From the NCBI GenBank assembly GCA_047967505.1, contig CM106538.1: a stretch of 64,000 nucleotides of DNA, one strand, 5' to 3'. Both the position numbers and the translations under genes were made by a program. The notes beneath the pieces are model-generated. The model was not told the DNA's origin and ran no database searches. It saw nothing but the letters and a program-made list of their open reading frames with translations. This document shows, piece after piece, positions 32,841-43,838 of the stretch (its first letter is position 1; the number at the start of each line of letters is the position of its first letter). Source of the stretch: Dipteris shenzhenensis. Lineage: Eukaryota > Polypodiophyta > Polypodiopsida > Gleicheniales.

Positions 32841-33560
32841 CCAAGAGAGTGAGATCATAGCCAAGCGAGGTAGCAGCCTTGGACATCAATCCCAAATCAA
32901 GCCAGCATCAAGGCAATTGAAAGAGGAATGCAACTTATAATCAATTAGGTGTCCCAAGAGGTTAGTGATTCTCTTTGAAGTAATGCTTGTAGGTGCAATA
33001 TGGTGTCCCTCATGTCTATTAGGTAAAGTGGATGGGACCAATTAACCAATCTGCAAGACTTAGTTGCATGTGCAATACGGAAAGAGTGGAGAGTAAGCCC
33101 TAGAATGGATTCATCAAAGCAACAGATCTTGGAGATGTGAAGGATTGGGTGCTTCTTGATGTTGCGACTGGAAACTAATAATATTGCGCAAATTTTGACT
33201 CTTCAAAATTAGTTGTTTATGGTGATAATAGATGAACACCTAGTTAAACTAAAGGTTGAGAGTGATCAATTGGCAACAATTGGTCATAAAATTGATAGCA
33301 ATTCGTTAGCCACTTATGTTCAATAAATTGCTTAGAAGGCTCAATGGGTTGGTAATGAGCTTGATAGTTGGAGAGAGATTGAAGCCTCACTCACATTTGA
33401 GGAACAGTTTCCCTTGATCCAACTTCCAAGGGGGTACATGGCAAATGTTGTATGATAATGATGGTAAAGACACAACGTTATAATTCTTACAACAAAGGTA
33501 AGGTAAAGGTAAGGGCAAATTGGAGAAAGGTAGGCCACAACAAACATAATGATCATTAAT
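32841..33560 (+). pseudogene. Heavily decayed copia gag
   Basis: The clearest piece, LVKLKVESDQLATIGHKIDSNSLATYV at 33240-33322, matches the copia gag phrase in which a 'DQLAAIG' turn follows a helix. Copia A has RDQLAAIGQKVDLSHLA at the same place. Stops and shifts abound and no pol follows. The rest of the region to 33839 shows nothing certain. Confidence 0.5.
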
Positions 33561-33839
33561 AAAGATGCTTTCGAGGATGGAGACTCTTTTCATGGGAAGA
33601 GTAAAGAGGAGCATCATTCCATGCATGGAATGGCATAGCAATGCGATCCTCAATAGATGTAATTGTGGAAGTTTGATATGGAGTACTAGCATGTGTCATG
33701 AGCATACACTCTGAGTCTGTAATACCACCTATGTCAAAGGGAAAGATGGGCCATCTCTTTTTGCTGATGTTGTTTTGAACTGATGGCACCATCTGACCCC
33801 TCACGAGCCCGACCAAGAGCATCCACAAGCTCCTTTTCA

Positions 33840-34330
33840 TCATCAGACATCTGTAGAATCATGCTGTGCTTGGCTTTCCAAACATTTCTCATATGTTGAA
33901 TAAGGTCATGATGAGATTTTCGGGTTTTTTTGTATTCCCTGTGCTCAAGACTTAAGCATTTGGGGCTTCTTTTTAGACTCTAATGCATTACTAGAAGTGT
34001 CCACAATCTGTTTGTATTTATTGGTATACTTTGTGGCTCAAAAACCTTGACAAGCTTGGCAACTTCCTCAACGATTTGGGACTCATAAGTCCTCACTTCA
34101 GATGCCAAGAAAGGGTGTAGTGCTTGAATAAATCGTAGCAATGTTCCCCTTCCCGTTGTGTCATTCACAAAGAGGGAAAGTCTCTAGAACTATTGCAAAT
34201 ACACTTTGACCATGCCAATCTGGAACCATCCATAAAAATCAGCCAAGTCATGCTTCAGGATAAGTGGGGAAACAGTAGTGGTGATAATTAGGCCTTAAAT
34301 TACTCCCATGAGGTGGGTCTGTCTGGGTAA
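33840..34330 (-). pseudogene. Gypsy gag remnant on the minus strand
   Basis: The minus-strand translation includes a tryptophan-led capsid opening near 34310 (PTSWE, FK), then TLLRFIQALHPFLASEVRTYESQIVEEVAKLVKVFE in one frame (34150-34030), which follows the usual gag pattern of a 'GL-P-x-V' turn before an alanine-rich helix. Frames are broken. No LTR can be tied to it. Confidence 0.4.
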
Positions 34331-34475
34331 TCTCTCATGTAGCACACCGCCCGTGTGGGCATGATCATGGAAATTCATACATGCAAACATAATTCACTCT
34401 TCATTATCTTCTCTATTAATTATCTTCACTCTTCATTATCTTCTTTTGCTCCTCGACTCTTCTCTATTAATTAAT

Positions 34476-34810
34476 CTACATGCCCCCCCACATTCGCCAA
34501 TTAACCTATTCTATTTCCCCAATTAACCTATTAAATATCTACACCCCCTCTGCACGGCCCTGCTTTCTCCTCTCGTTGCTCCCTCCTCCGCTTCCTCCTT
34601 CCTCCTCCTGCTTCTCCGGCTTCCTCCTTCCTCCTCCCCACTTCTCCTCCTTTCACCCCACTCCTTCCTCCTCCCCACTCCTCCTCCTCCTCCCTCCTTC
34701 TCCCCACTCCTCCTCCTTCAATTCTCCCTCCTCCTTCTTCCCACTCCTCCGCTCCCTGCTTCTTCCTTCCCACTCCTCTCTTCCTCCTCCTCCCCTTCTT
34801 CCTCCTTGTA
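34476..34810. repeat. Long pyrimidine tract
   Basis: A nearly unbroken C/T run built from CTCCTCC, CTTCCTCC and CCCCACTC units covers about 250 bp (34555-34805). The long open frames on both strands here are artefacts of the composition. A 10-bp-arm hairpin (GGTGGCTTCT, CGA loop) follows at 34877-34899. Confidence 0.85.
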
Positions 34811-35069
34811 TTGGGAGGGCTTCACAGCCCTCCTGCACGTACCTCTTATAAGGCATGGCGGGAAGTTTCGAGATTCGGTGGCTTCTCGAAGAAGCCACCG
34901 AGACCTCAATTAATCAATTGGCCCCCCAGTGCCTTTAGGTTAATTACCATCGTGCCCCTCCCAACACACTTACATTAATCAATACTCCCCTTCTACCGAC
35001 GGGGGGGCCCTATTCTTTGGGATAGAAGTGGAAATAATCTTCTAGCTTCGTGATCCACTCCTCGGGTCC

Positions 35070-35381
35070 TTTAAATTTTTTGGCATGGTGACTTGCACAA
35101 GGAGGTTTATGTATCTTAGCCTCATGCTTTTGTGTAGAAAGGGAAAGAAGCCAAAGTTTGCAGGCTTAACAAAGCTTTGTATCGCCTTAAGCAGGCTCCT
35201 AGAGCATGGTATGAAAAGATACATACACATTTGGTTATAGATGGTTTTTGCAACAATCCAATTGAAAGTACCCTCTAGACTAGAGAGGGTTTTTTGGTCA
35301 TCGTCTTTTATGTTGACGACATGTTGCTCATAGGACCCCGTGAGGAGGCTGAATTACATGCAACTTTTGAGATGTCAGATG
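35070..35381 (+). pseudogene. Copia reverse transcriptase fragment
   Basis: Pieces CRLNKALYRLKQAPRAWYEKIHTHL and VIVFYVDDMLLIGP (catalytic YVDD at 35309-35320) with ATFEMSD identify RVT_2. A TAG at about 35277 and upstream frameshifts kill it. It ends abruptly at 35381 where another repeat (paired with 42247) begins. Confidence 0.8.
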
Positions 35382-35480
35382 TCACGAGTAAAATTATGGG
35401 ACTTTTGATTTGCGGCTCTCGTAATTTGCGCGTGACTGCCTTGAGCCTCTGGGGCGCGAGGGTTTGGCCATGGGGCGGGA
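35381..35480 (+). repeat. Direct repeat, left copy (pair with 42247-42350)
   Basis: About 100 bp, GTCACGAG...AAATTATGGGACTTTT...GGCCATGGGGC, matches 42247-42350 at roughly 85%. A run of four diverged units built on TTTTGTCATGAGGTTT-GACAAAAA follows at 35496-35640. The pair may be the LTR starts of an element that copia C later entered. Confidence 0.7.
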
Positions 35481-35640
35481 TGTGTGGTTTGGCTAGTTTT
35501 GTCATGAGGTTTGGACAAAAATAAGAATGCTATTTTTGCCATGAGGTTTCAGTAAAATATGCATGTTATTCTTGTCATGAGGATTCGACAAGATGGGAAT
35601 GCTCTTTTTTGTCATGTGGTTTCGACAAAAAGAGAATGGA

Positions 35641-36103
35641 TTCCCCTAAATCTTGGTTCTAGATGCGCAATTCTTGGAGGTGGTCTATGTCGTGCATCGT
35701 TGGCCGCGATGTACGTGGTGTACTAGTCACATTGGTTGTACTACTCGCTTGGTTTGCAGTGCTATACGTATTTGTTATCTGCAGCTCTAGAAATCGTATA
35801 TGCATTGTTGGTGATCTGTTGGCGGCATGGTTGGCTGTCCACTGAGATTTGGATTTGATATCTCAGGTACTTCAGATGTTCATGATGTAGCGCTAGTGTG
35901 GGTTTGAAGAAATGGCCATAGGTGGGTAAAGCATGAATGAACTATCCCTGGAAAGTACAGTCTGGGTATCTATGTCCATGCATTCATGATGTACCACTGG
36001 CAGTGGGTCCTTAGGGATGGCCATACGTGAGGTGGATCGGACATCGTGGGGAGCATACTGTTTGTGAGTGCATGTATGCATGTATGCATGTATGTGGAAT
36101 GTT
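35641..36103. other. No gene recognised
   Basis: The sequence flanks copia C on the left. It shows only a short ATGTATGC run near 36070-36094. Confidence 0.5.
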
Positions 36104-36108
36104 TGCTT
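36104..36108. repeat. Target duplication TGCTT, left side of copia C
   Basis: TGCTT is repeated at 42152-42156. Confidence 0.93.
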
Positions 36109-36370
36109 TGTGGGAATAGGGAGAGAGCAAAGTGTGAGAGCAGGAGCAGGAGAGAGAGAGAGCTGAAAACGATAGTTGCAATTAGATGAGTGTGTTACAA
36201 CTGGATAGAGTGATAGGTTTTGTCTAAGTGACAAAACCTTATCCTTCACTAACTGTAGTTAGTGAACTAACTGTGGTTAGGGGGAAAAACCTCTAAGTGA
36301 GGGAAAAGTGCCCCTAACCTACTTATTACATTACATTGGTCACTGCTAAATTATAACAATACTTCTAACA
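36109..36370 (-). repeat. Copia C 3' LTR
   Basis: The LTR is 262 bp, TGTGGGAATAG on the plus strand to CTTCTAACA. On the minus strand GGGGGG of the polypurine tract (36371-36380) precedes TGTTAGAAG. Confidence 0.93.
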
Positions 36371-36407
36371 CCCCCCTGCAGTGCCAATGTCATGTACAAG
36401 GAAATGA

Positions 36408-36806
36408 TCAATCATCAAAAGGAGATAAGTTCAGGGCACTGCGAAATGCCTCAAACTTTTCACGTGGAAGTGCTTTGGTGAAAATGTATGCAACATTGTC
36501 ATGTGTTGATACATAGATCATATTGATCTCTCCTGCATGCAACTTCTCTCTGACGTAGTGATAGTGAACCTCAATGTGCTTCGTGCAAGCATGAAACACA
36601 GGATTCTTTGCCATTGCAATAGCACTCTGACTATCAGTGAGAATTGGAGAAGGACCCTCCAATGAAAGATGAAGATCAGCAAATAAACGACGCAGCCAAA
36701 GACATTCAACTGTCGCTGTGAAAGCTGCCCTGTACTCAGCTTCACATGAAGAGGTAGCCATTGTGGATTGTTTCTTGCTCAACCAAGAAATACAAGCTTT
36801 GCCCAA
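36408..36806 (-). pseudogene. Copia C RNase H, N-terminal part deleted
   Basis: The frame from LGKACISWLSKKQST through SSCEAEYRAAFTATVECLWLRR, LTDSQSAIAMAKNPVFH and KHIEVHYHYVREKL to FTKALPREKFEAFR is well preserved and ends at a TGA. The preceding 35-40 residues, which in this family hold the first catalytic Asp and an STTGYVF motif, are missing between GLMF of the RT frame and LGKACIS. The enzyme would be inactive. Confidence 0.88.
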
Positions 36807-38187
36807 AAAGAAACATCAAGCCAAAAGACTTGGTACCTTGCAAATAACGGAAGATGCGTTTTACAGCCTGCCAATGCATAGTCTTTGGGCTGTGCATATA
36901 TCTGCTCACTTGAGAAACTGCAAATTGAATATCAGGTCGTGTATTGCAGAGATAAATGAGGCATCCAACAGCCTGACTGTAGAGTGTGACATCAAATGAT
37001 TCACCTGCTTCATGCATTGTAAGCTTCAGCCCCGGCTCCATGGGAGTAGCTATGGGCTTACAATCCTGCATGTTGAATCTGTCCAAGAGTTTTTGCACAT
37101 ACTTGGATTGAGACATACCGATGCCACTTTTCTCTTGAGTGAACTGGATCCCCAAATAAAAGTGTAGCACCCCCAAATCTGACATGTCAAAAGTGGTCTG
37201 CAATTCAGCTTCAAAATCTGCAATATTATCTTCATTTGACCCTGTGAGCAGTAAGTCATCTACATAAAGAATGATGACTAAAATATCCCCCCCATCCTTC
37301 TTGATGTAGAGGGTGCTCTCAGTTGGACTGTTGTGCAGCCCCTTGCTGGTCAGAAAGGCATGAATTTTTGCATACCATGCACGTGGGGCTTGTTTCAGTC
37401 CATACAAAGCTTTATTCAGCTTGCATACTTGAAGTGCATTTCTTGAAATTTCAAAGCCTGGAGGTTGTTTGACATAAACCTCTTCCAACAAGTCTCCATT
37501 AAGGAAGGCTGTTTTTATGTCCAACTGATGAACATTCCATTGAAAATTTGCAGCCATTGCTATGACTGACCGGATGGTTGTCATTCTGGATGTAGGAGCA
37601 AAAGTCTCCTCATAGTCTATGCCCTTTCTCTGAGCATATCCTTTTGCAACCAGCCTTGCCTTGTACGGATCAATGGTGCCATTTGGCTTTCTTTTAACTT
37701 TGAAAACCCACCGTGTACCTATGGCATGTTTACCTGGTGGCAAATCGACAACTTCCCATGTCTGATGTTTTTGAATGGACTGCAACTCATTGTGCATGGC
37801 ATTCATCCAATGCACATTATCCTGTGCCTCTTCAAATGTCTCAGGTTCCTCCTCATCAAGAAGAGTACCTGCATAAGCTGATTCAACTGAAAGAGCACCT
37901 CCCCCATGCCTTATTGCACTCCGAGTTGTGCCAGGTAATGGAGCATCAATTTTACTCTCCTTGAGAGTTTGTAACAGCCAATTTGGGACTGTTTTTGCTG
38001 CATGTATTTCTGCAATTTCTTTCTGAACAACCTCTTCCACGGCTTGTGGAGGTGGTAAGACATCCTGTGGCTGAATCGGAGCATGTGGAGGTATCTGAAA
38101 ATTCTGATTTGCATCAGATATATCAGCAGGGGAACCCAAGGCAATGGGTAGTAACCCCTCAAAGACATCATCGGAAGAAGAAGGCAA
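36807..38187 (-). pseudogene. Copia C reverse transcriptase
   Basis: An open minus-strand frame of over 450 codons holds the complete RVT_2 domain: TWEVVDLPPGKHAIGTRWVF, KARLVAKGYAQRKG, QLDIKTAFLNGDL (motif A), LYGLKQAPRAWY, YVDDLLLTG (motif C), LGVLHFYLGIQF and NTRPDIQFAVSQVSRYM. No stop interrupts it. It is the best-preserved enzyme domain in the window. The connection upstream to integrase is frameshifted near 38210. Confidence 0.93.
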
Positions 38188-38189
38188 AT

Positions 38190-39788
38190 CAAATTCAGCT
38201 TGAGTGTGAGCTGAATTTTTGAAAATATAACATCTCTACTGACAATAATCTTGCGTGTGACAGGATTGTAGAGACGGTAGCCCTTGCTCTTTGCATTGTA
38301 CCCAACAAAAATGCATTTGATTGCCTTATCAGACAACTTATGCCGAAACTCAACGGGCACATGAGCATATGCAAGGCATCCAAAGACACGGAAATGGCAC
38401 TGACTTAGGTTGGGGAGAGGGGGGGGGGGTGACGAGTGATGGCTTGCCCTTGCTGGTCGCAAGCTGATCGAGAAGTCATCACGCGGGAGGTTTTGGATAG
38501 TTGGACTTGCTCTTTTCAGTATGGCGGTGGAAGGGGGATTGGTCTTCTTCTTGCATGTCGGGTCTCACACTCTTTGCTCTGAAAGGGGGTGTTTGAGATA
38601 TCATAGCCAAAGAGTGTGTTGATGTGATGTGTTGGCGTGATCCACATAAGGCTTTCTCCCTTGCCAAACTTCATAGGGAGTCTTGGTCTTCAAAGCTTTT
38701 GTGGGTACCCGATTCAAAACATAATTGGCACACATGAGACCTTCAAGCCAAAATTTGTGAGGCAATTTTTTGCTTTTTAGCATACATCTATCCATCTCCA
38801 TAAGAGTACGATTTTTCCTCTCAGCTTTGCCATTTTGCTGAGGAGTTAGCCTCAGTGTAAGCTGATGTACAGTGCCCTTGTCTTTCAAAAAAGCATCGAA
38901 ATCTGCAGACAAGTACTCCCCTCCTCTATCTGTGCGTAATGTCTGTATCTTGAGTCCGGATTCATTCTCAACCATGGCTGCAAAGTGTTTAAAAACCATA
39001 AACACTTCTGATTTTAGTTTCAGCCCATAAACCCAAGTGTAGTTGGAGTAGTCATCTATAAAAGTGACAAAGTAAAGATGACCACCCAATGATGGACTTC
39101 TCATGGGACCACAGACATCACTATGGATAAGCTGTAATTTTCGAACAGCTTTTACTGATCCATTCTTCTTAAAAGGAGATCTGTGCATTTTACCAAGAAT
39201 GCGCCCTTTACAGGCATGTGGAGGAGGTGTTTCAAGAGGAGGCAATGCATCAACCATGGCATGTTTTTGAAGCGCCATCAAGTTGCCATAATGCATGTGT
39301 CCATATCTGGCATGCCATAACTCCGCATTCTGCATAGCAGCAGTAGGAGTGGAAACTGCAAGAGCATGTGCTGGTCTTTTCTCATACATGTCAAGCTGAA
39401 AAAGACCACGTAACAAAGTGCCAGACAATCTCAAGGCATAGTCATGCTCTCTGTCATGGACTGCACACTTGTCATCTTCAAAAATGACCTGAAATCCAGC
39501 TCTGTTAAGAGTGGACACTGAAAGTAGATTTTTTGTGATACCAGGCACATACAAGACATCAGAAATTCTGAATGTTGAGCCATCAATGGCTGTAAGTTCA
39601 ACTTCTCCTGTACCACGAACTGAATAGGAGGAGTTGTTCGCACATGTGACCTTTTTACCAACGGGTGGTGGATGCAGAGATGTGAAAAGACACTTCCTGG
39701 AAGTGATATGCTTTGAGGCACCGCTGTCAAAATACCATGTATTTTGTGTCTCATTGACACTGAAAGCTGATGCCCTTGGAAGAATCAT
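38190..39788 (-). pseudogene. Copia C protease and integrase, with a 240-bp insertion
   Basis: Reading leftwards from 39788: the protease loop WYFDSGASKHITS, DVLYVPGITKNLLSVS, the zinc-site HARYGHMHYGNL with CKGRILGK (the usual second Cys is Arg/Ile), integrase HSDVCGPM, RTDRGGEYLS and QQNGKAERKNRT. After TPYEVWQGRKP the frame runs into foreign sequence (about 38410-38655, with a run of ten G on the plus strand at 38418-38427). It resumes at CHFRVFGCLAYAHVP and ends with ARKI-type KIIVSRDVIF. Confidence 0.9.
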
Positions 39789-39797
39789 AATTGCATG

Positions 39798-40888
39798 TCA
39801 GAAAAGCATAAGAGTCATCATTACAAGTGGCTGTACTATCCGGAGCAGCCAACTGAGAGTCTGAAATGCAAGACAGGAAGGCATAGTCGTGCTCCACAAA
39901 GTTGGCTGTAGCTTGTCATTGTCAGATGCATGAGGAGTTGAATCTGAAATAGCCATACCGGAGCTGTTTTTCTTTTCTTTTACAAGCCTTTTCTTGCATT
40001 CTCCAATGTAGTGACCTGGCTTTTTGCAGTAATGACATATTCCCTTCTTCTTGGGCTTACCTGCATCACCCTTAGCCTTTTGAGAAGGCTGTCCTGAACC
40101 ACTGGAAGGCTGATTTGCTGAAGTCTTTGCCTGTCCCTTTACTTTAGGCTTGAATTTTGAAAGCATGGACGTTCACCTGCTCGTGAAGCCATGTTTTTCC
40201 TGGTCTGCTCTTCCTACAGCAGAAGTCCTATCAACTCGTGAAAATTGAGAGGATTTGCACCCCCCCTCAATGACAAATTCAGCGAGGTATGAAAGCTGAG
40301 ATAAGACTCAGGAAGAGAATTTAGAGTAGTGGTAATCATCTCTGAATCAGGAATGATCTCATCAATATTCAGCAACTGCTCTCGTAAATCCTGTAGCTTT
40401 GTGAGGTGCACTGACATGGAGTCACCCTCTTCCATATGTGTATGAGACAATTCTCTTTTCAAAAAAGACACCCTGGCATCATTCCGAGCTGCATACATGC
40501 TCTCCAAAATATCCCATGCCGCCTATGAGGTCTTACACGACCGGATATGCGGAATGATGAATCCTTTCACTGAAAGAGAAATACACGACAAAGCTAAAGC
40601 ATCATGTGAATCCCATCTCTTCTGCTCTGGAGTTGTAGGTATAACTGCACCAATAACTTGTGCTGCAGCTGAACCCTGTGCACAACCTCTGCCTCCTCCT
40701 TGTTGGGGAGGGGTATTAGGTGCCACATTTGCTGGCCGGAACTCATCCCCAGTTACATAGTCCCACAAATTACGAGAAATCAGAATATTGCGTACCATAA
40801 AACTCCAGAGGGAGTAGTTGGTACCATCCAGCTTATCCTCTTGTGAGAGACCATTGAAACCGAAATCATTCTGATTTTGCTGGGCCAT
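39798..40888 (-). pseudogene. Copia C gag
   Basis: From ATG at 40886-40888 the protein begins MAQQNQNDF and reaches KLDGTNYSLWSFMVRNILISRNLWDYVTG, a UBN2-type gag. A TAG after SCKTS (40523) is followed in frame by the rest of the capsid (ESMYAARNDARVSFLKREL, LTKLQDLREQLL, LPESYLSFHTSLN). A second segment holds the CCHC knuckle CHYCKKPGHYIGEC near 40010-40050. Confidence 0.88.
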
Positions 40889-41875
40889 GTCTGAGAAAGA
40901 AAATACAGCAAATGCAAATCTGAATTCCCTTGCTGGGAATGGAGTGCACAAATCCCAAAAAAACACAGCCAAACACTGGCTCAAAATGCAACTCAAATCT
41001 CTGTAATGTCTCTGTCAGAAATCTGCCAGAGCATCCAATCTCTCCCAAAACCTGCCAAAAGTGCTTCAAAACACTCACAGAAAGGCAGTGTGAACTGAAA
41101 CCTGCAAAATTGCTCTCCCAACACAAAAGCCCCAATTTGTGGCTTGAAATTGCAACCAGAAAGGGGCAAATGGTCTAAAAGCCCCAAATGTTGCACAAAT
41201 TGCTCTCTGCCTGCAAAAGCCCCAAATTTCACTGCAAAATTGCAGTGTAATTGCAAAAGCCCCAAATGTTGTGGTGAAATTGAGTTGAAATTGGGGCAAA
41301 TCCACGAAAAGCCCCAAATTTTGCAAAATGCCCAATTCAAGGAATATGCTCAAATCTGCCTAAAAATGTGCTCTGCCAAACAATGGCTCCCTGCAAAATG
41401 TACCTGCAAAGAAAATAACGTGCACAGAGAGTCTTCTCCAGCACAACACCTGCAAACGAAGCAGTCCCGTACTAGTTGTACGAACTGCTGCAGGGAGATG
41501 TGTACGGACACAGGATGTGAGCTGCGCAGTTGGCAAGTGCACGGTCGAAATCCGTACACCTGTACAGATGTACGGATTTGTTGGCGAACTAACTGGCAGT
41601 TTGTACGGACGGTACGGGAGCTGTACGGCAGTTTGTACGGAAGGTACAGGAGCTGTACGGCTGGCAACGGCGTACTGTGTACGGAATGGGGCTGCAGGGT
41701 CTGGCGACGAGTTGTGCGGCTGTACGGCGTTCTGTACGGGCAGCCTGGTACGGACGTACGGAACAGCCTAGACTGGCTGTATGGGCTGATGCGAAATGGT
41801 ACAGAAGCTGCACAGGCTGGGGCTGTATGACGACGATGTAGGAGGAGCTTGGGCAAGGAGGTGGGAGCACGTCCG
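40889..41875 (-). other. Copia C leader with two repeat-rich blocks
   Basis: Block 1 (about 41120-41335) repeats GCAAAAGCCCCAAAT with spacers (plus-strand sense). Block 2 (about 41490-41765) contains more than a dozen GTACGG or CCGTAC hexamers, often as TGTACGG. The open frames in this part translate these repeats and are not taken as genes. Confidence 0.75.
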
Positions 41876-41887
41876 GCTCTGATACCA
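41876..41887 (-). promoter_or_regulatory. Copia C primer-binding site
   Basis: The minus strand reads TGGTATCAGAGC, two bases inside the 5' LTR. Confidence 0.92.
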
Positions 41888-41889
41888 AA

Positions 41890-42151
41890 TGTGGGAATAG
41901 AGAGAGAGCAAAGTGTGAGAGCAGGAGCAGGAGAGAGAGAAAGCTGAAAACGATAGTTGCAATTAGATGAGTGTGTTACAACTGAATAGAGTGATAGGTT
42001 TTGAATAAGTGACAAAACCTTATCCTTCACTAACCGTAGCTAGTGAACTAACTGTGGTTAGGAAAAAAAACCTTTAAGTGAGGGAAAAGTGCCCCTAACC
42101 TACTTATTACATTACATTGGTCATTGCTAAATTATAACAATTATTCTAACA
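41890..42151 (-). repeat. Copia C 5' LTR
   Basis: The LTR is 262 bp, the same length as the 3' copy, and ends at CTAACA followed by TGCTT. Confidence 0.93.
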
Positions 42152-42616
42152 TGCTTGTCTTTTGCCTAACAAACATTGTAGTGTTTCCACTTGGTTTTCT
42201 TTTGCAGACAATCGAGGACGTTTGCCTTCTTTCAAGACGGGGGTCAGTCACGAGAATGTGAAATTATGGGACTTTTAATTTGCGAGTCTCGTAATTTGTG
42301 CATGACTGCCTTGAGCCTTTGGGACACGAGGGTCTGGCCATGGGGCAGGACGTGGGGAATTAAAATTCCCAGTGGGCCCTTGGAAATAGTGAACGGGCGC
42401 TCAGTTACTAGGCAATAAATTCCTAGGGCCAAAGTGTGCAACAGGGGGCTAAAAGAGTGGTGCAATTAAAAACTGCTTTTAGGGGCCAAAAAGAGTGGTG
42501 CAATAAAAAAAAAACACTGCTTTTTGGAGCCTAGGGCTTTAAAAGGGGGGGGGGGAGCTCTTCTTTTAGATGCAGTTGGCCAAATCAGTTTCAGAGGAGT
42601 CATCATCAGTTTGGAG

Positions 42617-42890
42617 CTTCCAGAGCCTGCCAGGGAAATTCGTTTTTACCCAGGGGCCAATTTCAGGTGATCCAAAGCCTGCTAGGGAAATTCGTTGTTA
42701 CCCAGGGGCCAGTTTGAGGTGATCTAGAGCTTGCTAGGGAAATTCATTTTTGCCCAGGGGCCAGTTTCAGGTGATCCAGAGCTCGCCAGGGAAATTCGTT
42801 TTTACCTAGGGGCCAGTTTCAAGTGATCCAGGGCTTGCCAGGGAAATTCGTTTCTACTCAGGGGCCAGTTCCAGGTGATCCAGGGCCTGC
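42617..42890 (+). repeat. 51-bp minisatellite, about five units
   Basis: Each unit has a GCC(T)GCCAGGGAAATTC half and an AGGGGCCAGTTTCAGGTGATCC half. Units differ by a few substitutions and the last is partial. Confidence 0.85.
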
Positions 42891-43573
42891 CAGAGCAAAT
42901 TGCAATTGATCCAGGAGCCTGTTGCAGTTGGCGATTTCTGCCAGGGTGTCTGATTCAGTTTGCGATTTGCTTTTGGGCTCTTCCAGGCTGTTCCAGGTGC
43001 CTGCGATTGGTTCTAGGGCTGTTTCAGGAGTTCATGACTTGACCATGCTGCTCTAGGTGAGTCTTTTCAGGCTTTCAGGCTCTGCAGGAGATTTCGACCT
43101 GATTTTCTGGAGCTTTCTAGGTGTTGTGACTGGTTTTGGTAACTTTCCAAGCGTGGGTGTTCGCTTCTAAGCTGCTCTTGGGGCTGTGCTAGAGTAAAAT
43201 CAGCTTATCTCCGGAGGATCTTGGTTTTCTAGCCAGAATGACCTTTCTTCTGTGGATTCCATGTAGAATAAGGCTTGTCTTTGCCTGCTTTTGCCATTCC
43301 CAGGTTGGTTGCTGGCTAGTTATTGCGTTTGGGTTTCTTTCCTCGCGAAGAAGGGTTGATTTATGCTGTTGGGCAGTGGCCAGGGAGGCTATAGACTGTG
43401 GCAACCCGCTGGGAAGTGTTTGGTTGTTTGATTGCACCAGAGTTCAGCTGTTGAGGGCTTTGTCTTGCAGTTGTTCAGTCGTGTTTGGCTGGTTGGGCAC
43501 TTGAATGTGCGATTGCAGGAGTGGTTCAGACAGTGGATGCTATTGGGGTCTCTGCTGCATGCTTTGGTTGTTT

Positions 43574-43769
43574 GAGGATACAGGATTGTCTAGTGATTGG
43601 ATGCCATTCAACGTTTGAAGTTGAGCAGGGATTTACAGGGTGGGCTGGACGGGGAGTCTGTGGGCTGGTGCAGCTTGGCTGAGGATAGAGGATTGTCTAG
43701 TGATTGGATGTCATTCAACGTTTGAAGTTGAGCAGGGATTTACAGGGTGGGCTGGACGGGGAGTCTGCG
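43574..43769 (+). repeat. 107-bp tandem duplication
   Basis: GAGGATA(C/G)AGGATTG opens both units (43574 and 43681). They are almost identical through GGGGAGTCTG. The second unit lacks the last 18 bp. Confidence 0.9.
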
Positions 43770-43838
43770 GCCGCCGTTGGTTTGCCTGTGGTGTAATCAG
43801 CCGCTTGGCTTCAAATGAATGTTAATAAATACCGCAAG

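Larger units (their letters stand above)
36109..42151 (-). mobile_element. Ty1/copia element C, structurally complete, dead
   Basis: The 6043-bp minus-strand element has two 262-bp LTRs, a primer site at 41876-41887, a 1-kb leader, gag, protease, integrase, reverse transcriptase and RNase H, a purine tract at 36371-36380 and TGCTT duplications. The LTRs differ at about 14 sites (roughly 5%), so it is older than copia B. The frame is broken by stops, shifts, a 240-bp insertion in integrase and a deletion in RNase H. Confidence 0.95.
42247..43838 (+). repeat. LTR-like segment with minisatellite
   Basis: The segment follows a G-rich tract (AAGACGGGGG at 42234-42243) and starts with the repeat shared with 35381. 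A TATA-like CTTTAAAAGGGG lies at 42537. After it come five units of a minisatellite of about 51 bp (42617-42890), built on CCAGGGAAATTCGTTTTTACC and GGGGCCAGTTTCAGGTGATC. A 107-bp tandem duplication lies at 43574-43680 and 43681-43769. The end is unclear; GGGGCGCCAACGTTTGG at 43839 could be a primer site of another tRNA type. Confidence 0.5.

Noticed and set aside
34480-34909. Pro/Ser-rich and Glu/Gly-rich frames on opposite strands
   Set aside because: Both are translations of the pyrimidine tract.
41144-42030. Cysteine-rich and serine-rich frames of over 200 codons
   Set aside because: They cover the repeat-rich copia C leader and the 5' LTR. The apparent cysteines arise from TGTACGG-type repeats.
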